Assembly (NCBI GenBank): GCA_964019335.1
Contig: OZ025689.1
Location: forward strand, 310,001-374,000
DNA: 64,000 nucleotides
Source of the DNA: Diplonema japonicum
Taxonomy: Eukaryota; Euglenozoa; Diplonemea; Diplonemida; Diplonemidae
Direction: 5' to 3'
The position numbers and the translations under genes were made by a program. The notes under the pieces were generated by a model. The model was not told the origin of the DNA. It saw only the letters and a list, made by a program, of their open reading frames with translations, and did not search any database. Each line of letters starts with the position of its first letter. Positions within the stretch are counted from its first letter, which is position 1. Shown here piece after piece: positions 19,101-25,103 of the stretch.

Positions 19101-19743
19101 TGCGGCTTCGAGGGGGTGTGTGGCGTCAGCTATGTGTGCGGCTTCGGCGGCAGCGTCAGCGCGCGCGGCTCTGGCGGCCTTCCTCCTAGCTTTTTTGCTG
19201 GAGGTCGGGGTGGCGACGCTGGCGTCAGGCGAAACCGGCCTTTTGACGGAGCCGGTCGGGGTGGAGGCGACAGGTGTCGCTGGGCCGGCTGTAGCGGCGG
19301 CGGCGTCGGGCGTGAGGAGGTCAATTACGGTGACCACCCCCGTCATCTTCTCCCGGTGCTCCGGCGTCAGGAGCTGCCCCAGCTCCCCGGCTGCTCCAGC
19401 GCTGCGGAGCATCCTCTCCACCCGCCGCTCCTCCCTGGCCTTGGACTGGGCCAGCTGCGTGCTGGCCCCGTTCCCTTCCGGCTTTGCCTTCTCCTTGTGC
19501 TTGTCTTTCTTCTTGCCCATTTTTCTTTTCTTTTCTTTTCTTTTCTTTTCTTTTCTTTTCTTTTCTTTTCTTTTCTTTCGTGTTTTCTAGAAGCCGTGAA
19601 AAACGTTAGTGTTGTTTTCGATTCTAATGATAACCCGGTGTCATACCTTGTATGTACAAAATAAATGCAGCCACACCTGCCCCTGCATTGACAAGACCTG
19701 AAAGGGACACCAAGAATGTCAGCAATTTGTCGATTTTTTTCAT
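4128..19743 (-). CDS. COPI-associated/TVP15-like membrane protein with a 15-kb intron
   Basis: Three exons join in frame: 19743-19647, 4516-4354 and 4251-4128, giving 127 aa. Exon 1 encodes a first membrane segment (KLLTFLVSLSGLVNAGAGV). Exon 2 encodes a second (VAESILGAYLAFFGVLQVL) and the signature NNFGFMTSHFGQGVYLVL. Exon 3 gives a third hydrophobic stretch and a cytosolic tail with a Cys pair (SFLRSCCGGD). The pattern of paired membrane helices followed by NFGF...G+G is that of the COPI-associated (TVP15-like) family, Golgi/late-secretory membrane proteins. Intron 1 (4517-19646) begins GTATGA and ends CTAAC...CACAG, an excellent branch site. It contains tRNA-Lys and retrotransposons A and B, all on the same strand. 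Intron 2 (4252-4353) is GTATGT...TTGCAG. Phases 1 and 2 match exactly, which makes the join convincing despite the distance. Confidence 0.78.
4542..4614 (-). tRNA. tRNA-Lys (anticodon CUU), unusual C33
   Basis: A complete 73-nt cloverleaf with standard numbering. The acceptor stem GCCTCCC pairs with GGGAGGT (G1-U72 wobble) and the discriminator is G73. The D arm starts GCTCAG, the anticodon stem CAAGG/CCTTG is perfect, and the T arm GCGGG-TTCGAGC-CCCGC is perfect. Loop bases 32-38 are CCCTTAA, so the anticodon is CUU and position 33 is C instead of the near-universal U. Six T residues follow directly (4541-4536 on the minus strand), a Pol III terminator. The gene lies inside intron 1 of the COPI-associated gene, 25 bp upstream of exon 2. 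Retrotransposon A ends 12 bp before its first base. Confidence 0.92.
5332..9543 (-). CDS. Retrotransposon A ORF2: endonuclease, reverse transcriptase, RNase H
   Basis: Open for 1403 codons; the first ATG is at 9498 (MSARDLLGLLGL). A 2A-like motif LVETNPGP follows within 25 residues. The AP endonuclease domain has SWNCNGL, IQETHL, GDFNAHHSSWD and GSDHSPVSF. The RT domain has ASYRPICLTS, LFDFSSAFDL, GVPQGSVLGP and the catalytic YADD. RNase H follows with YTDGS, FRAEGLA, CTDSLSL and CGVPGNEAADRLA, covering the acidic residues. A C-terminal CPACGAKMSREHVVGGC is a CCHC finger. The frame is open upstream of the first ATG, nearly to the ORF1 stop at 9640, and the upstream residues are conserved with element B. 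ORF2 may therefore start at a non-AUG codon or be coupled to ORF1 termination. Expected role: target-primed reverse transcription at tRNA genes. Confidence 0.93.
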   Translation of the reverse strand: MYDVLPSLIPSLLERMSARDLLGLLGLVETNPGPPKKLPPPKPKGLRVLSWNCNGLAAKWSTVSYHAVLLTLDIIMIQETHLREGHETPYLPGYTSYRRDRTTPVTDGSATRGGGVITYVRDCLASEEAPFVLPEGDSVTERLDVRISCVKRVPVTLSNVYLTPVSISRGTRDPEYLRPGSLPVGKNTIVAGDFNAHHSSWDAKVTTPNERGNVVRDWLDTHGYTVYNNRDEPTRDSPPRVLDLVVGRCAELEPRTLGTWGSDHSPVSFRLPLEDAYCSERPCPTWNFKKARWDDFTAAAAALLTKIDTKAHIDSFTKEVTEALLHAADDHIPLCGVRRGPTPWWTAELEDAFEERNALRDRFLKSAETEDDSVAAVYKAKVKEVNQLMTESKRAAWGEMAADLSRSKDLGSAFRAVKKLDGRHRRPHLPILEGRFVTDKAKADRLGAHFGKLYGQGGDGDAVDVAPSTNVLGCHAFTVYDLTRGLGRMKTRSAAGDDGIFAEMLLHLDQPSLGVLLLLLNRSWQAGIVPGAWKKGVIVPVAKAGKDATLLASYRPICLTSCLCKLLERMIEERLTFLLDSSASGVESLHDSQAGFRRGRSTEEQVASLTGCLSRNKDSRRLSAALLFDFSSAFDLVQHEALLGMMRRKGIPEPFVEWTRSFLCGRTAAVTVGRSRGSTTKVRRGVPQGSVLGPVLYTIYVDELARLLVGMADLSVLYADDVAVVVSAGQGDLAGLERGAQAVMDAVEGWCGRRGMLLSSSKSQAVCVPYQKRLNVYFSSSRVPLCPGAFQDPVLNLGVGACGTLSGVRELSGFRVVEAGGKRSFDIPAAIRRSDIGYMAARPLPLCGSAKYLGVTVDSGLTFDEHAGDVLRSADKRLRVLRLLSGTTWGCKKATLRSLYLTYVLPLLRYCMGVYFARLRDSRVEELVGLHQRAAVLISGCWHGSGTAKVVAEAGLLPLRQMAEGAAAVLTAKSFCWRTSPVHREVLEQKRMTGMGNGWLRAGILALRRCGLQGWTTQEGFRKYDTFELLTASPKVAPWHAFLVEFRTALPGRVTRSSPDVDKRKAAVEALAALPPGIHAYTDGSVVRDRQRWRGGAGVYLQLPRPHEPVSESFGVSNFCSSFRAEGLAVKVALDMVAALRSEHPTLADSRLSICTDSLSLLDQLRAGPSRQRERLDHETWELLVAAARAQGAPVILQFVPSHCGVPGNEAADRLAGEGTKRELTRPSLDYRSVRALVRRQIQQRSAVIVGEVAPRYARATGLRAACFPQSLPRLAETVISRLRVGHSALFFGFLQAAGPNRKKAELSCPACGAKMSREHVVGGCAVVGRGSLDAPNGRPSLVECLSKRVTQVFTLIADSGLLDWARSGVFTSPSAATAGTAAPSFIPPAVSLDAGPAAPVLR
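9640..11868 (-). CDS. Retrotransposon A ORF1 protein
   Basis: 742 aa. The N-terminus is basic (TSNKKKKRPAHHKSR), followed by a Lys/Arg/Ala coiled stretch and a low-complexity run of APAPAAADTT-type repeats. The central region (about residues 270-520) is shared with element B and carries RARHWSHEVGLRLPAASVHA, RTTERRGGYTYVPIVAEGRA and FQGTRQLVFFIVADAP. A Pro/Ser/Thr-rich linker and a short coiled coil (IQSMQATIDGLQATVRDLQE) follow, and the tail is Gly/Arg-rich. I see no CCHC zinc knuckle, unlike many ORF1 proteins. By position it is the RNA-binding ORF1 partner. It could also be the part that recognises a tRNA transcription factor, but that is inference. Confidence 0.85.
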   Translation of the reverse strand: MSTSNKKKKRPAHHKSRTEEILEKARGERVKDNAAARAKRTREEVERKRAEGVTPVVTPSPGQGKKAARRARQKAAAADAATAAASGSDDSVVLISESPGVVTSFTVDTPEVRRARMRTAAADTTATAPAPAAANTTAPAPAAADSPAPAPAAADTTAPAPAAADSPAPAPAPASTAAVWSTAVLTAAACDTALPMSDSDTDEKDTAPAPAPAPEPHWDLVPDTWDAPIYTNTAPPEEVPRAVVALDDLQQVDAIRTARPTASLTFVLLTEVAGSTTPCTVIVLAGQRVVHKAVHTFSVGSNPPSYTPLASFDGGSEVVYVSVKADSVNAAKARVRDLVATQGVAVEEQAIFRPKKIDGNEPRARHWSHEVGLRLPAASVHAVLRASGDGCMVRTTERRGGYTYVPIVAEGRAEAFQLAKALGGLSLGVAHRKGWTVRCLPETEQRLREALAKQRTKRRYLLTGAPLSVTRAAFDGMMDHIGWKPSSIIRRSDTAFQGTRQLVFFIVADAPPPKARTWLFGSRLVRLHDAEDHPSVTLPPRTNKKAPPAARTPVAATTAQTPTPAPGPTVQSTGLPSTNPWSSPPSSVAPPPLGTVTPVSSAASPTTTPPRDSQKKNPAPEPEVPALLALIQSMQATIDGLQATVRDLQERMAASLGAPASSADGAGRTAVAGKGKGGKAGSKAGTKGHQAQGVSTPGPYPTSTEQGGGRGRAQSLAGDSASPNGAGRGRAASVGPAPAPAN
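11869..11911 (-). repeat. AAAAG pentamer leader at 5' end of element A
   Basis: On the element strand the 5' end reads GAAGGAAAG followed by AAAAG units up to the ORF1 start. The same purine leader opens the plus-strand copy at 28311, with AAAGGAAAG, and element B at 19579. It is therefore part of the elements. It may be the 5' UTR or an internal promoter. Confidence 0.75.
11912..11938. repeat. 27-bp target-site duplication of element A (copy of 4600-4626)
   Basis: Identical over 27 bp to 4600-4626. It contains the 12 bp upstream of tRNA-Lys and bases 1-15 of the tRNA. The last 11 bp (11928-11938) also serve as the 3' target copy for element B. Confidence 0.93.
12375..16523 (-). CDS. Retrotransposon B ORF2: endonuclease, reverse transcriptase, RNase H
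   Basis: 1382 aa from the ATG (MSVRDLLGLLGL), immediately followed by the 2A-like LVETNPGP. The domains match ORF2 of element A in order and spacing. Endonuclease: SWNCNGL, IQETHL, GDFNAHHSSWD, GSDHSPVSF. RT: FDFSSAFDL, GVPQGSVLGP, YADD. RNase H: YTDGS, FRAEGMA, CTDSLSL, CGVDGNEKADALA. The finger is CPACHAAPMSREHVVGGC. No frameshift is visible. The frame also continues upstream of the ATG (DHAPSPSLPRILPRR), and that stretch is conserved in element A (DHAPSPGLPRIQPRR). This argues that the upstream part is translated. Confidence 0.93.
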   Translation of the reverse strand: MSVRDLLGLLGLVETNPGPPKKLPPPSPKGLKVVSWNCNGLVAKWTVVSRHADFLSLDIIMIQETHLREGHDTPHLPGYRSYRRDRLTPVTDGTATRGGGIVTYVRDDLASEEVPHVLPAGDCVTERLDVRISCEKREPITLSNVYLTPVSAGRGTRDPEYLRPGSLPMGKNTVIAGDFNAHHSSWDATVTTPNERGNVVRDWLDTHGYTVYNDRNEPTRDSSRHVLDLVVGRCAKLEPKTLGTWGSDHSPVSFHLPLEDVYRSERPFPTWNFKKARWDDYTAAVARLLAGVDTAAPIDSVTKGFTQALLTAANDHIPLCGMRRGPTPWWTAELEDAFEERNTLRELLLQEADVVEEYRAKVKEVNRLLDETKREAWGRMAADLSRSKDLGAAFRAVKKLDGRHRKTHLPVLEGRFVSDKAKADRLGAHFAKLYGRRGDGNSKDAAPSASRLGCQAFTVDDLTRGLRRMKTRSAAGEDGIFSEMLLHLNSDSLGVLLLLLNRSWLMGVVPGAWKKGVIVPVPKPGKDATLLASYRPICLTSCLCKLLERMIEERLTFLLDADGTGVEGLHDSQAGFRRGRSTEEQVATLTECMSRNKDDRRLSAALLFDFSSAFDLVPHGALLDKMRGKGLPEPFVEWTRSFLCGRTAAVTIGRSRGSTTKVRRGVPQGSVLGPILYTIYVDELARRLEGLADVSVLYADDVAVVISSGQGDVAGLERKAQAVVDAVEDWCRERDMLLSTSKTQAVCVPPQKRLGVYFTSSRVPLQPGAFQNPLFGLGVNADGTISGDQELAGLQVVEAGGVRIRCVRDMHAAVRRPDVDYVAARPLPLSEHARYLGVTVDSGLTFGEHAQDILRRASKRLRVLKLLSGTSWGSKRDTLRSLYVTYILPLLRYCMGVYYSRLDDVGRKDLAGLHQEAAVLITGCWSGSGGYKLLAEAGLLPLERMAEGAAATMTAKAFCWQSSPVHRETVKLKQANRLGCGWLRSGYQALRRCGLEPKVHFEYLSATPLAAPWQTGMVDFRTDLPGGVTRSSPDADRRKAAEAALAALPPGIHAYTDGSVVQVGQKAKGGSGVYLQLPPPLTPVSVCHGVNDFCSSFRAEGMAVKTALDMVATLRKTHPSLAKSPLSICTDSLSLVEQLRAGPTRQREKLDHQTWSRLVSAARTQGTPVVLQFVPSHCGVDGNEKADALAGEGTKRKQDRPSLDYRSVRALVRRWVVRRSAELITSLAHNYAVATELRSAHFPLGFPRQAETVISRLRIGHSALFFGFLQTAGPNRKHKGVLRCPACHAAPMSREHVVGGCPVIGRGAIDTPAGTPSLAFSLSRRVTQIYDLVVESGLLAWSRSGLFTSPSSLASTDVTAPSNVPPPPPVSLDAGPAAPVLR
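16665..19520 (-). CDS. Retrotransposon B ORF1 protein with an in-frame TAG
   Basis: Two abutting open frames, 19520-19005 (171 aa) and 19004-16665 (779 aa), lie in the same frame. They are separated only by a TAG, with ATG as the very next codon. The N-terminus is basic (GKKKDKHKEKAKPEG). A very long Ala/Glu/Lys helix-former with AAAAAEKK-type repeats follows. The conserved central domain is shared with element A ORF1 (RARHWTHEVGLRLQAAHVHA, RTTERRGGYAYVPIVAEGRA). The tail is Pro-rich with a short coil. There is no zinc knuckle. The stop may be a single inactivating mutation, a readthrough site or a reinitiation point; the sequence cannot decide. Confidence 0.78.
19521..19579 (-). repeat. AAAAG pentamer leader at 5' end of element B
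   Basis: Eleven or so AAAAG units between the target duplication (19580-19590) and the ORF1 start. The organisation is the same as in element A, and no other 5' UTR sequence is present. Confidence 0.8.
19580..19590. repeat. 11-bp target-site duplication of element B
   Basis: gtgttttctag matches 11928-11938. Beyond it lies the unmodified intron of the COPI-associated gene, which shows the base preceding the target (sense T before CTAG). The nick position is therefore unambiguous. Confidence 0.85.
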
Positions 19744-19964
19744 TTTCCCTTTTCTTCCCCCCCACCTCCTATTTCCGTCCTCGTCGGTGCGAGTGGCGAA
19801 GAGAACGGGACAGCGAAAGGGATGAGCACGGAGACTCCACCACAACAGAAAAGCGAAAGAGAAAAGAATACGAGAAATTGAAAAGCCCAACCACAACCCC
19901 TCACCATTATCCCCGCGTTCTTTTAAAAAAAAAATGTTTGACTACTTTTCCATGTTGACCAAGG

Positions 19965-20246
19965 TCAAACCTTCAAGGCCGCGCTGATGGAACTGAGCAC
20001 ATTTTGGGTTTCCTTGGCTGTCTCGCACTTTCCTTGGCCCATTGTTCTTTTTGAATGTATGAGCTTTCCCGCTGGGAGGAGGGTCACTTCAAAGTTTCCA
20101 CTAACCCCAAAATCTTTCTTCTCGATCACTTTGACCGCGCTGCCAAATGTGTTTTCCACCACGCACTTAAGAGCACGGTAATGCGTGGAGTACCCACATC
20201 CGCCGCAGTACTGAATCTGCACGCTTACACCACCAATGCCCGACAT
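19965..20246 (-). CDS. SelW/Rdx-family thioredoxin-like protein (Cys form)
   Basis: Single exon, 93 aa. The N-terminal strand is followed by the redox motif CGGC in VQIQYCGGCGYSTHYRAL. The rest keeps the family pattern of a small thioredoxin fold: FGVSGNFEVTLLPAGKLIHS then KRTMGQGKC. In selenoprotein W the second Cys position is often selenocysteine. Here it is TGC, so no recoding is needed. Length is normal for the family (about 85-100 aa). A cytosolic redox role is inferred from the family. The start is the first ATG in frame. It lies tail to head with the COPI-associated gene, with 221 bp between them. Confidence 0.85.
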   Translation of the reverse strand: MSGIGGVSVQIQYCGGCGYSTHYRALKCVVENTFGSAVKVIEKKDFGVSGNFEVTLLPAGKLIHSKRTMGQGKCETAKETQNVLSSISAALKV

Positions 20247-20764
20247 TTGGTGTTCACACCCACCCTCCTTTTTCTTTTTTCAGGAAAAAAACAAAAAAAA
20301 TCAGCATCGAGAAAGTTTGTTTTGTAATCCTAAAGCACTGTAGAAGAGTCAAAAGGATAGGTAAAGTCGAAACCCTACCACCTTCCTTCCCCTTTGTGCC
20401 GCCTGGAACAAGTGCGTCTTGCAACGCTCACCCAGACATTATCTACTGGCTTTTAAATTGTTTGATTCATCATATTTCATTGTGCCCTCCTCTGTTCTCC
20501 AAATTTTCCGCTGTTGATTTACAGCGCCCTGATTACAAGAATTTCCACCGAATTTCAAAAAGAAAAAAGAAAAAAGAAGAATACCAACGGAAGGGGAAGA
20601 AGACACACTAAATAAAAAGAAAGAAAAAAAGAAAAAGAAAAACACAAAAGCAACTAGAGTGGCTTCGGGAAGGAGCAGGCAAGGTGAGTGAACAAAAGAA
20701 AAACGAGGGGGGGGGGGGGGGGGATGAGCTTGCGGCAAGAGATTTTTTTGTTTTTGTTTTCTTC

Positions 20765-20795
<31 letters not shown>

Positions 20796-21471
20796 ATTCT
20801 ATAAAGTTACATGAGGAAATTCCTAAAGAGCCATAAAAATCAGAAATCACCCCGTCGCAAGACACATACATTAATCGCCTCGCAAAATATGAGACGAAAC
20901 CCAACCAACCCAAACCACAGTCAGGTATCTGAGGCAAAAAACAGTCAGGCATCCGAGGCAAGAGGCATAAACACACTTTACCACGTTTCGGGCTGGCAAA
21001 TGCCGAAAATTACACTGGCCATGCATACAGACGTTCTTTTGCACAATACCTTCTTGATGAAAGAACCTGCTGTTTTGGCTGGAAGTCAGACCTGATCAAG
21101 CCCCGCACAAAACCAGCAGTTTCTGAAGAGCGATGATCAAGTGCCGACACAAATTACACAAAACCTACAGAATTCTGTCAATTTGACATCCTCTTCTCAG
21201 GCACTCAGGCTTAGTTTTGACATCAGTGTGAACATTTCGCAGAAGTGAACATAAAGGGTTCACAGTGTCCGAAATTTCCTCATTTAACTTTACAAAAATT
21301 AAATAAAATATCATATTAAATAAAAATCAGCCAGATTTTTACTCGGAATTTTTCTTTTTCACTCGTTTTTTTGAATTTCACTCGCTTCGCTCGTGAAATT
21401 CAACTACCCGTGAAAGAAAAAATTCCTTGTAAAAATCAGGTAATCTGATTTTTATTTAATAAATAAGTAGT

Positions 21472-21505
<34 letters not shown>

Positions 21506-21728
21506 TGGAAATAGGGAAAGAGACGAAAAGAGGGGAAAAAAAAAAAATGAGAAAAAAAGAGACAAAGGAAAAACACTCGGCTTGGAAAATGGGCTTCTCA
21601 TATCTCTAAAGTGACAATAGGAGCACGTCCATTCTTCCCTTCTTCTGGATGGGCGCATAAGAATTCAACCCTCTCCCCCTCTCTGCGGAACTGCTGCGAG
21701 AATTGAGCGCTCTAGAGATATGAGGGAA

Positions 21729-21779
<51 letters not shown>

Positions 21780-21918
21780 GAAAACACAATTCAATATTCA
21801 ACACGAAAAGCTCTACTAGTAGTTCGAATTCACGGAGTCTCTATTTTGCTTAGAGTGGGGCATCGTAGAGATAGACGTATCTTGCAACATGCAAGCTCTC
21901 ACCTAATTAAAGACATTT
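20247..21918. other. Intergenic region with homopolymers; no secure gene
   Basis: I see no convincing gene. The region holds G17 at 20707-20723, a long T run at about 20770-20790, T runs near 21475-21504 and A44 at 21731-21774. A weak plus-strand possibility is an exon after a tttacag acceptor near 20523, encoding a basic tail (RPDYKNFHRISKRKKKK); no start or partner exon was found. A short direct repeat (cagtcaggyatcygaggca) occurs around 20920-20960. A long fold-back repeat is listed separately. Confidence 0.5.
21312..21465. repeat. Long imperfect inverted repeat (fold-back, MITE-like)
   Basis: Two arms of about 75 bp meet at 21387. The outer arms contain taaataaaaatcag and its complement ctgatttttattta. 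Inner blocks pair atttttactcggaattttt with its near complement. The centre is gaatttcac ... gtgaaattc around tcgcttcgctc. There is no ORF. It could form a long hairpin or be a small non-autonomous DNA element. Confidence 0.7.
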
Positions 21919-24411
21919 TTATTTTGTTTTTGTATTACAAACCAACTTATCAAGGAGAAGGGAGACCTTCATCTGCCCTGTGGGGGACTGAGGGGCTTCG
22001 CTCGATGCTTCATCGATGGCGTTAAGCTTCTCCTCTTGGTTCTTCGTGAGGTCGAAGTTCAGAGACATTGCAAGAAACTTGACCTCTGCAGGTTTCATCG
22101 CGGAGGTAAGCACAGTGAAGGTTTCGTCTTCAAGAGTGTTGCCGGTCGGGTCTCGAACCTCGCGTTCTTCAAAGGAGATACCAGGGAACTTAAAGGTCAG
22201 GTCTTTCAAGGCATCCCCGAAGTGTCTGCTTAGCTCCTTCGTCGACATCATCCTCTGGTCGTCCTCATTGGGAGACACTGCCCATACGTCGATTCTCCTG
22301 CCTTCCATGTCTGCCACAGCCAGCGCCCTCAATGGTCCCAAACCCAAATCCTGCCCCATTCCTCCGCCTCCTGCCAGCCACATCCCGTCCCTCCAGTTGT
22401 TGTGCACTTTCCTCTGCGGCGGGTCGCTGAACGGGCAAGGTGCGTTCACATTCAACCGCATCACCATGGGATGCACCCTGCAGTGCAGCATCTGCATCAC
22501 CTCCTTCGGGAACGGTGTCAGTGTGAAGGACGTGTGGTTGCCCCTATGGGTGGTGTGGGGGAAAAGATTGAAAAAGAAAAAAAAAACACACCTGTTCCTC
22601 ATTAGTCTGCTGATATGCACACCCATGTCCGCAGGCACATTCCGCGGGAAGATGCTCGGAACATAGTACTGCGGTGAGGGAGGCAGGGTCTTGTCTTTGT
22701 AAGCGTGCGTGAGCGGGCCCACTTCGGTCGTGTAGGTGTTCTGTCGGTTAGTTTGTTAACATCAGCCCACAGACAGGCGCATACTTTGTAGAGAAGGTCG
22801 AGGTTGCAGAGCATCGTGAAGCACATGTCGATGTTCTGCTCTGTGGGCTCACGCTTCAGCTGCCTCAGAACACGCGAGAATAGAACGCGTGCAAGGTTCG
22901 TCCTGCGCAGTGTAGGTAGTGATAAGATAAAGCACATACGTGATGACACCCTCAAGGATAAGCCTGGTCGGCTCAGTCGCATCACATGCATTGATGTCGA
23001 TGAGCGGTACCTCCATCGTGGCCCGTTCGTAGTCAGGCGCCGTGCAAGCATGAGCGTAAGCAAAGACTGCTGAGACCATGCACGAAAGCCACAAGGGGTG
23101 CAGGAAGACACAGTCTTGTCTGCCAAGCTTCGAGGCCTGTCTGTCGAAGAGGTAGATGACGCCCCAATCATGAAGCATGGTGGTCACTTTGTGGAGCAGC
23201 TCTTTGGGGATCCCAAGCTGCTTGGCTATTGTGTTGTACGCCTTCATGGGGAGCAGCAGCGTCTCTTGTTCTTGATGGAGTTTGTGTATCGTCGCAATGA
23301 GCGACACCACATATCTAGGGACCTTCCCGTCTTGACCGAACTGTAAATCAGTTTTGCTACATTTATGACACAGTTCCGCGAGCCACTGGAAGAGGTCCTT
23401 GACTTTGGTGGGACCACCGTGGTTTTCCGGGATGACTGAGCGGTCTTTACACGACACGCAGAAAGACCCACCTACGAAGATGTTCTTGACGCCAGACTCC
23501 GGTCTGAATGTCTCGATGTAGTCGGAGATGAGTTTGCAGACTTTGTTGAGAATGAGAACGACGGTTTTCCGGGAAGAGTCTCTGAGGACGTCTTTGTGGG
23601 TGCCGATGACGACCATTTGTGCGCCGGGGCATTTTGCTTGGACAACGTCGGCCCATTGTTTCAACCGTTGTTCCTCCTTTTCGGAGATGCCATAATCCTC
23701 GAAGGTCTGCTCGACCCCGGACATGTTCCACACGAAGATGAAGAGCGTTCGGTTGGTTAGGAAGAGGGAGTGCGAGTGGTAGATTTCTTGCCCTGCGAAG
23801 TCGTTGATCTCGATGTCTATGAGCGAGTCACCGCCAACCTTAACACGGTGCCGCTGTGCGTCGATCCCAGTGGTGGTCCCCACCTCTGGGAGGTTCTTGA
23901 AGAACAACGGGTTTGTCGCAAAACATTTTCGGAGAGATGTTTTGCCGGCTTCGCCGGCACCGACTAGCGTCATCTTGTACCTTCTGATGGCAACCATATG
24001 AGGCCGCCGTTGAACTGGTGCATTGTAATATCGGAGATCGTCATTGACAGCGAGATATTTCTGAAGAAGAGCGTGAGGTGGATCGAGAACGGGTTCGATC
24101 TTGCTTACTGGGCTTGACGCCGTCATGATGGCTGCTGGGGACAGGCTCTGACCCCTCACCCTCCCTCCTTCGTCTCCGAGTCTGTTTACTACTCCTGCGA
24201 TGTCGGCCAGGTTTACGGAGCCGCCGGGTGCCTTTTGTTGAACGACGTCTTTCCGTTTCGCCCGCCAGCTCCCCGGGCTTTGGAGTGAGGCCTCATCTTC
24301 TTCTGTCGGGTCCTTGTGCCGCCTTGGCCGTTCCGATATGCTGCTGTGTCTCACCAAATTATTCCCCTCTTCACCTTCCTTTTCGATTTTCCCCGTGGCG
24401 AGGTTCAGCAT
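21919..24411 (-). CDS. Roco-family GTPase (Roc-COR), short form
   Basis: Four exons in matching phases: 24411-22940, 22902-22785, 22740-22592 and 22543-21919, giving 787 aa. The Roc GTPase domain (about residues 140-330) has P-loop GAGEAGKTSL, switch DFAGQEIYHSHSLFL and base-specificity motif THKD. A COR region follows (VPRYVVSLIATIHKLHQEQE, LLHKVTTMLHDWGVIYLF), running through exons 2-3 to a C-terminal region ending in a short coil. No LRR, WD40 or kinase domain is visible, so it is a minimal Roco protein. The basic N-terminal 120 residues look disordered. I chose the ATG at 24411, preceded by eight A; an in-frame ATG at 24474 would add 21 residues. Introns are 38-48 nt, one with a good branch site (actaaccgacag). 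Its role is unknown; family members act as GTP-controlled dimers in signalling. Confidence 0.85.
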
Positions 24412-24474
24412 TTTTTTTTCTTCTTTTCTTTTTAGATCCAACACCTCCCTACTTTTTTTTTTTGTTGTTTTCAT

Positions 24475-25103
24475 TAGAAAAAACTAGGGTTAAAAAAAAA
24501 GGGGGGGGTCAAAGATCATTGTTTTGGGCTTTTTTTTCGTTTTTTTTTTGTCGGCCTTCTTTTTTTTTTCTTCTTCTTTTTTTTTGTTTTGCCTCATTTA
24601 CACTGCACTCCGTCTCTCCTTTAATTGCCCCCCCCCCCCCATTGTTTTGTCGTCATTCTTTTTTTTTTTTTTTTTTTTTTTTTTTGCAAGTTTCCCCCAA
24701 AGAAGTAGATAATAAAAAAATAGGGCAAGCAACACGAGAAAAAAAAAAAAAAAAAAGAGAGACATTTAAAAAAAAAAAGGAGATGACAGAAAAGCAAAAC
24801 AAAAAAAACTAGTTTGGTTGTTTGTGCGCACGAGCGGAATAACTCATTACGCTGCCATCAACATCAACTAGTTTTTAGTCTCGACAATGATCAATGATAT
24901 TGCTGAAACAAAGCAAAAGAAAAAAAAAGAGAAAAAAAAAAAAAAAGACAAAACATAAAAAAAAGAGGAAGGCCATGAAAATATGAAACTCTTGAAGTGA
25001 AAAGTTCATAACCCTGAATATCTTTTGAGCAACAGAACTTTCTCTCCCTTTCTAGTCTTTCATATGGTGAACAAAAAAAGGAGGGGGGGGGCTACTCATA
25101 TTG
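24475..25103. other. Intergenic region, homopolymer-rich
   Basis: T-, A- and C-runs dominate (T25 at about 24661-24685, C11 near 24630, A18 near 24740). No ORF without homopolymer coding and no RNA gene is recognised. Confidence 0.6.

Larger units (their letters stand above)
11939..19579 (-). mobile_element. Non-LTR retrotransposon B, full length, same tRNA-Lys target
   Basis: About 7.6 kb on the minus strand. Order: AAAAG leader (19579-19521), ORF1 (19520-16665, one in-frame TAG), ORF2 (16523-12375), a 3' UTR (12374-11960) and a poly(A) tail of 21 (T 11939-11959). The 11-bp duplication gtgttttctag lies at 11928-11938 and 19580-19590. Its 3' junction is the same base of the target as that of element A. 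The 3' UTRs of A and B share blocks such as gaagagggctgaattac. The proteins are homologous along their length but clearly diverged, so B is a sister family. Most likely B inserted first and A then inserted between B and the tRNA. Confidence 0.92.

Noticed and set aside
20811-21095. 94-codon plus-strand ORF
   Set aside because: No start context, no recognisable pattern, and it overlaps short direct repeats; not supported as a gene.
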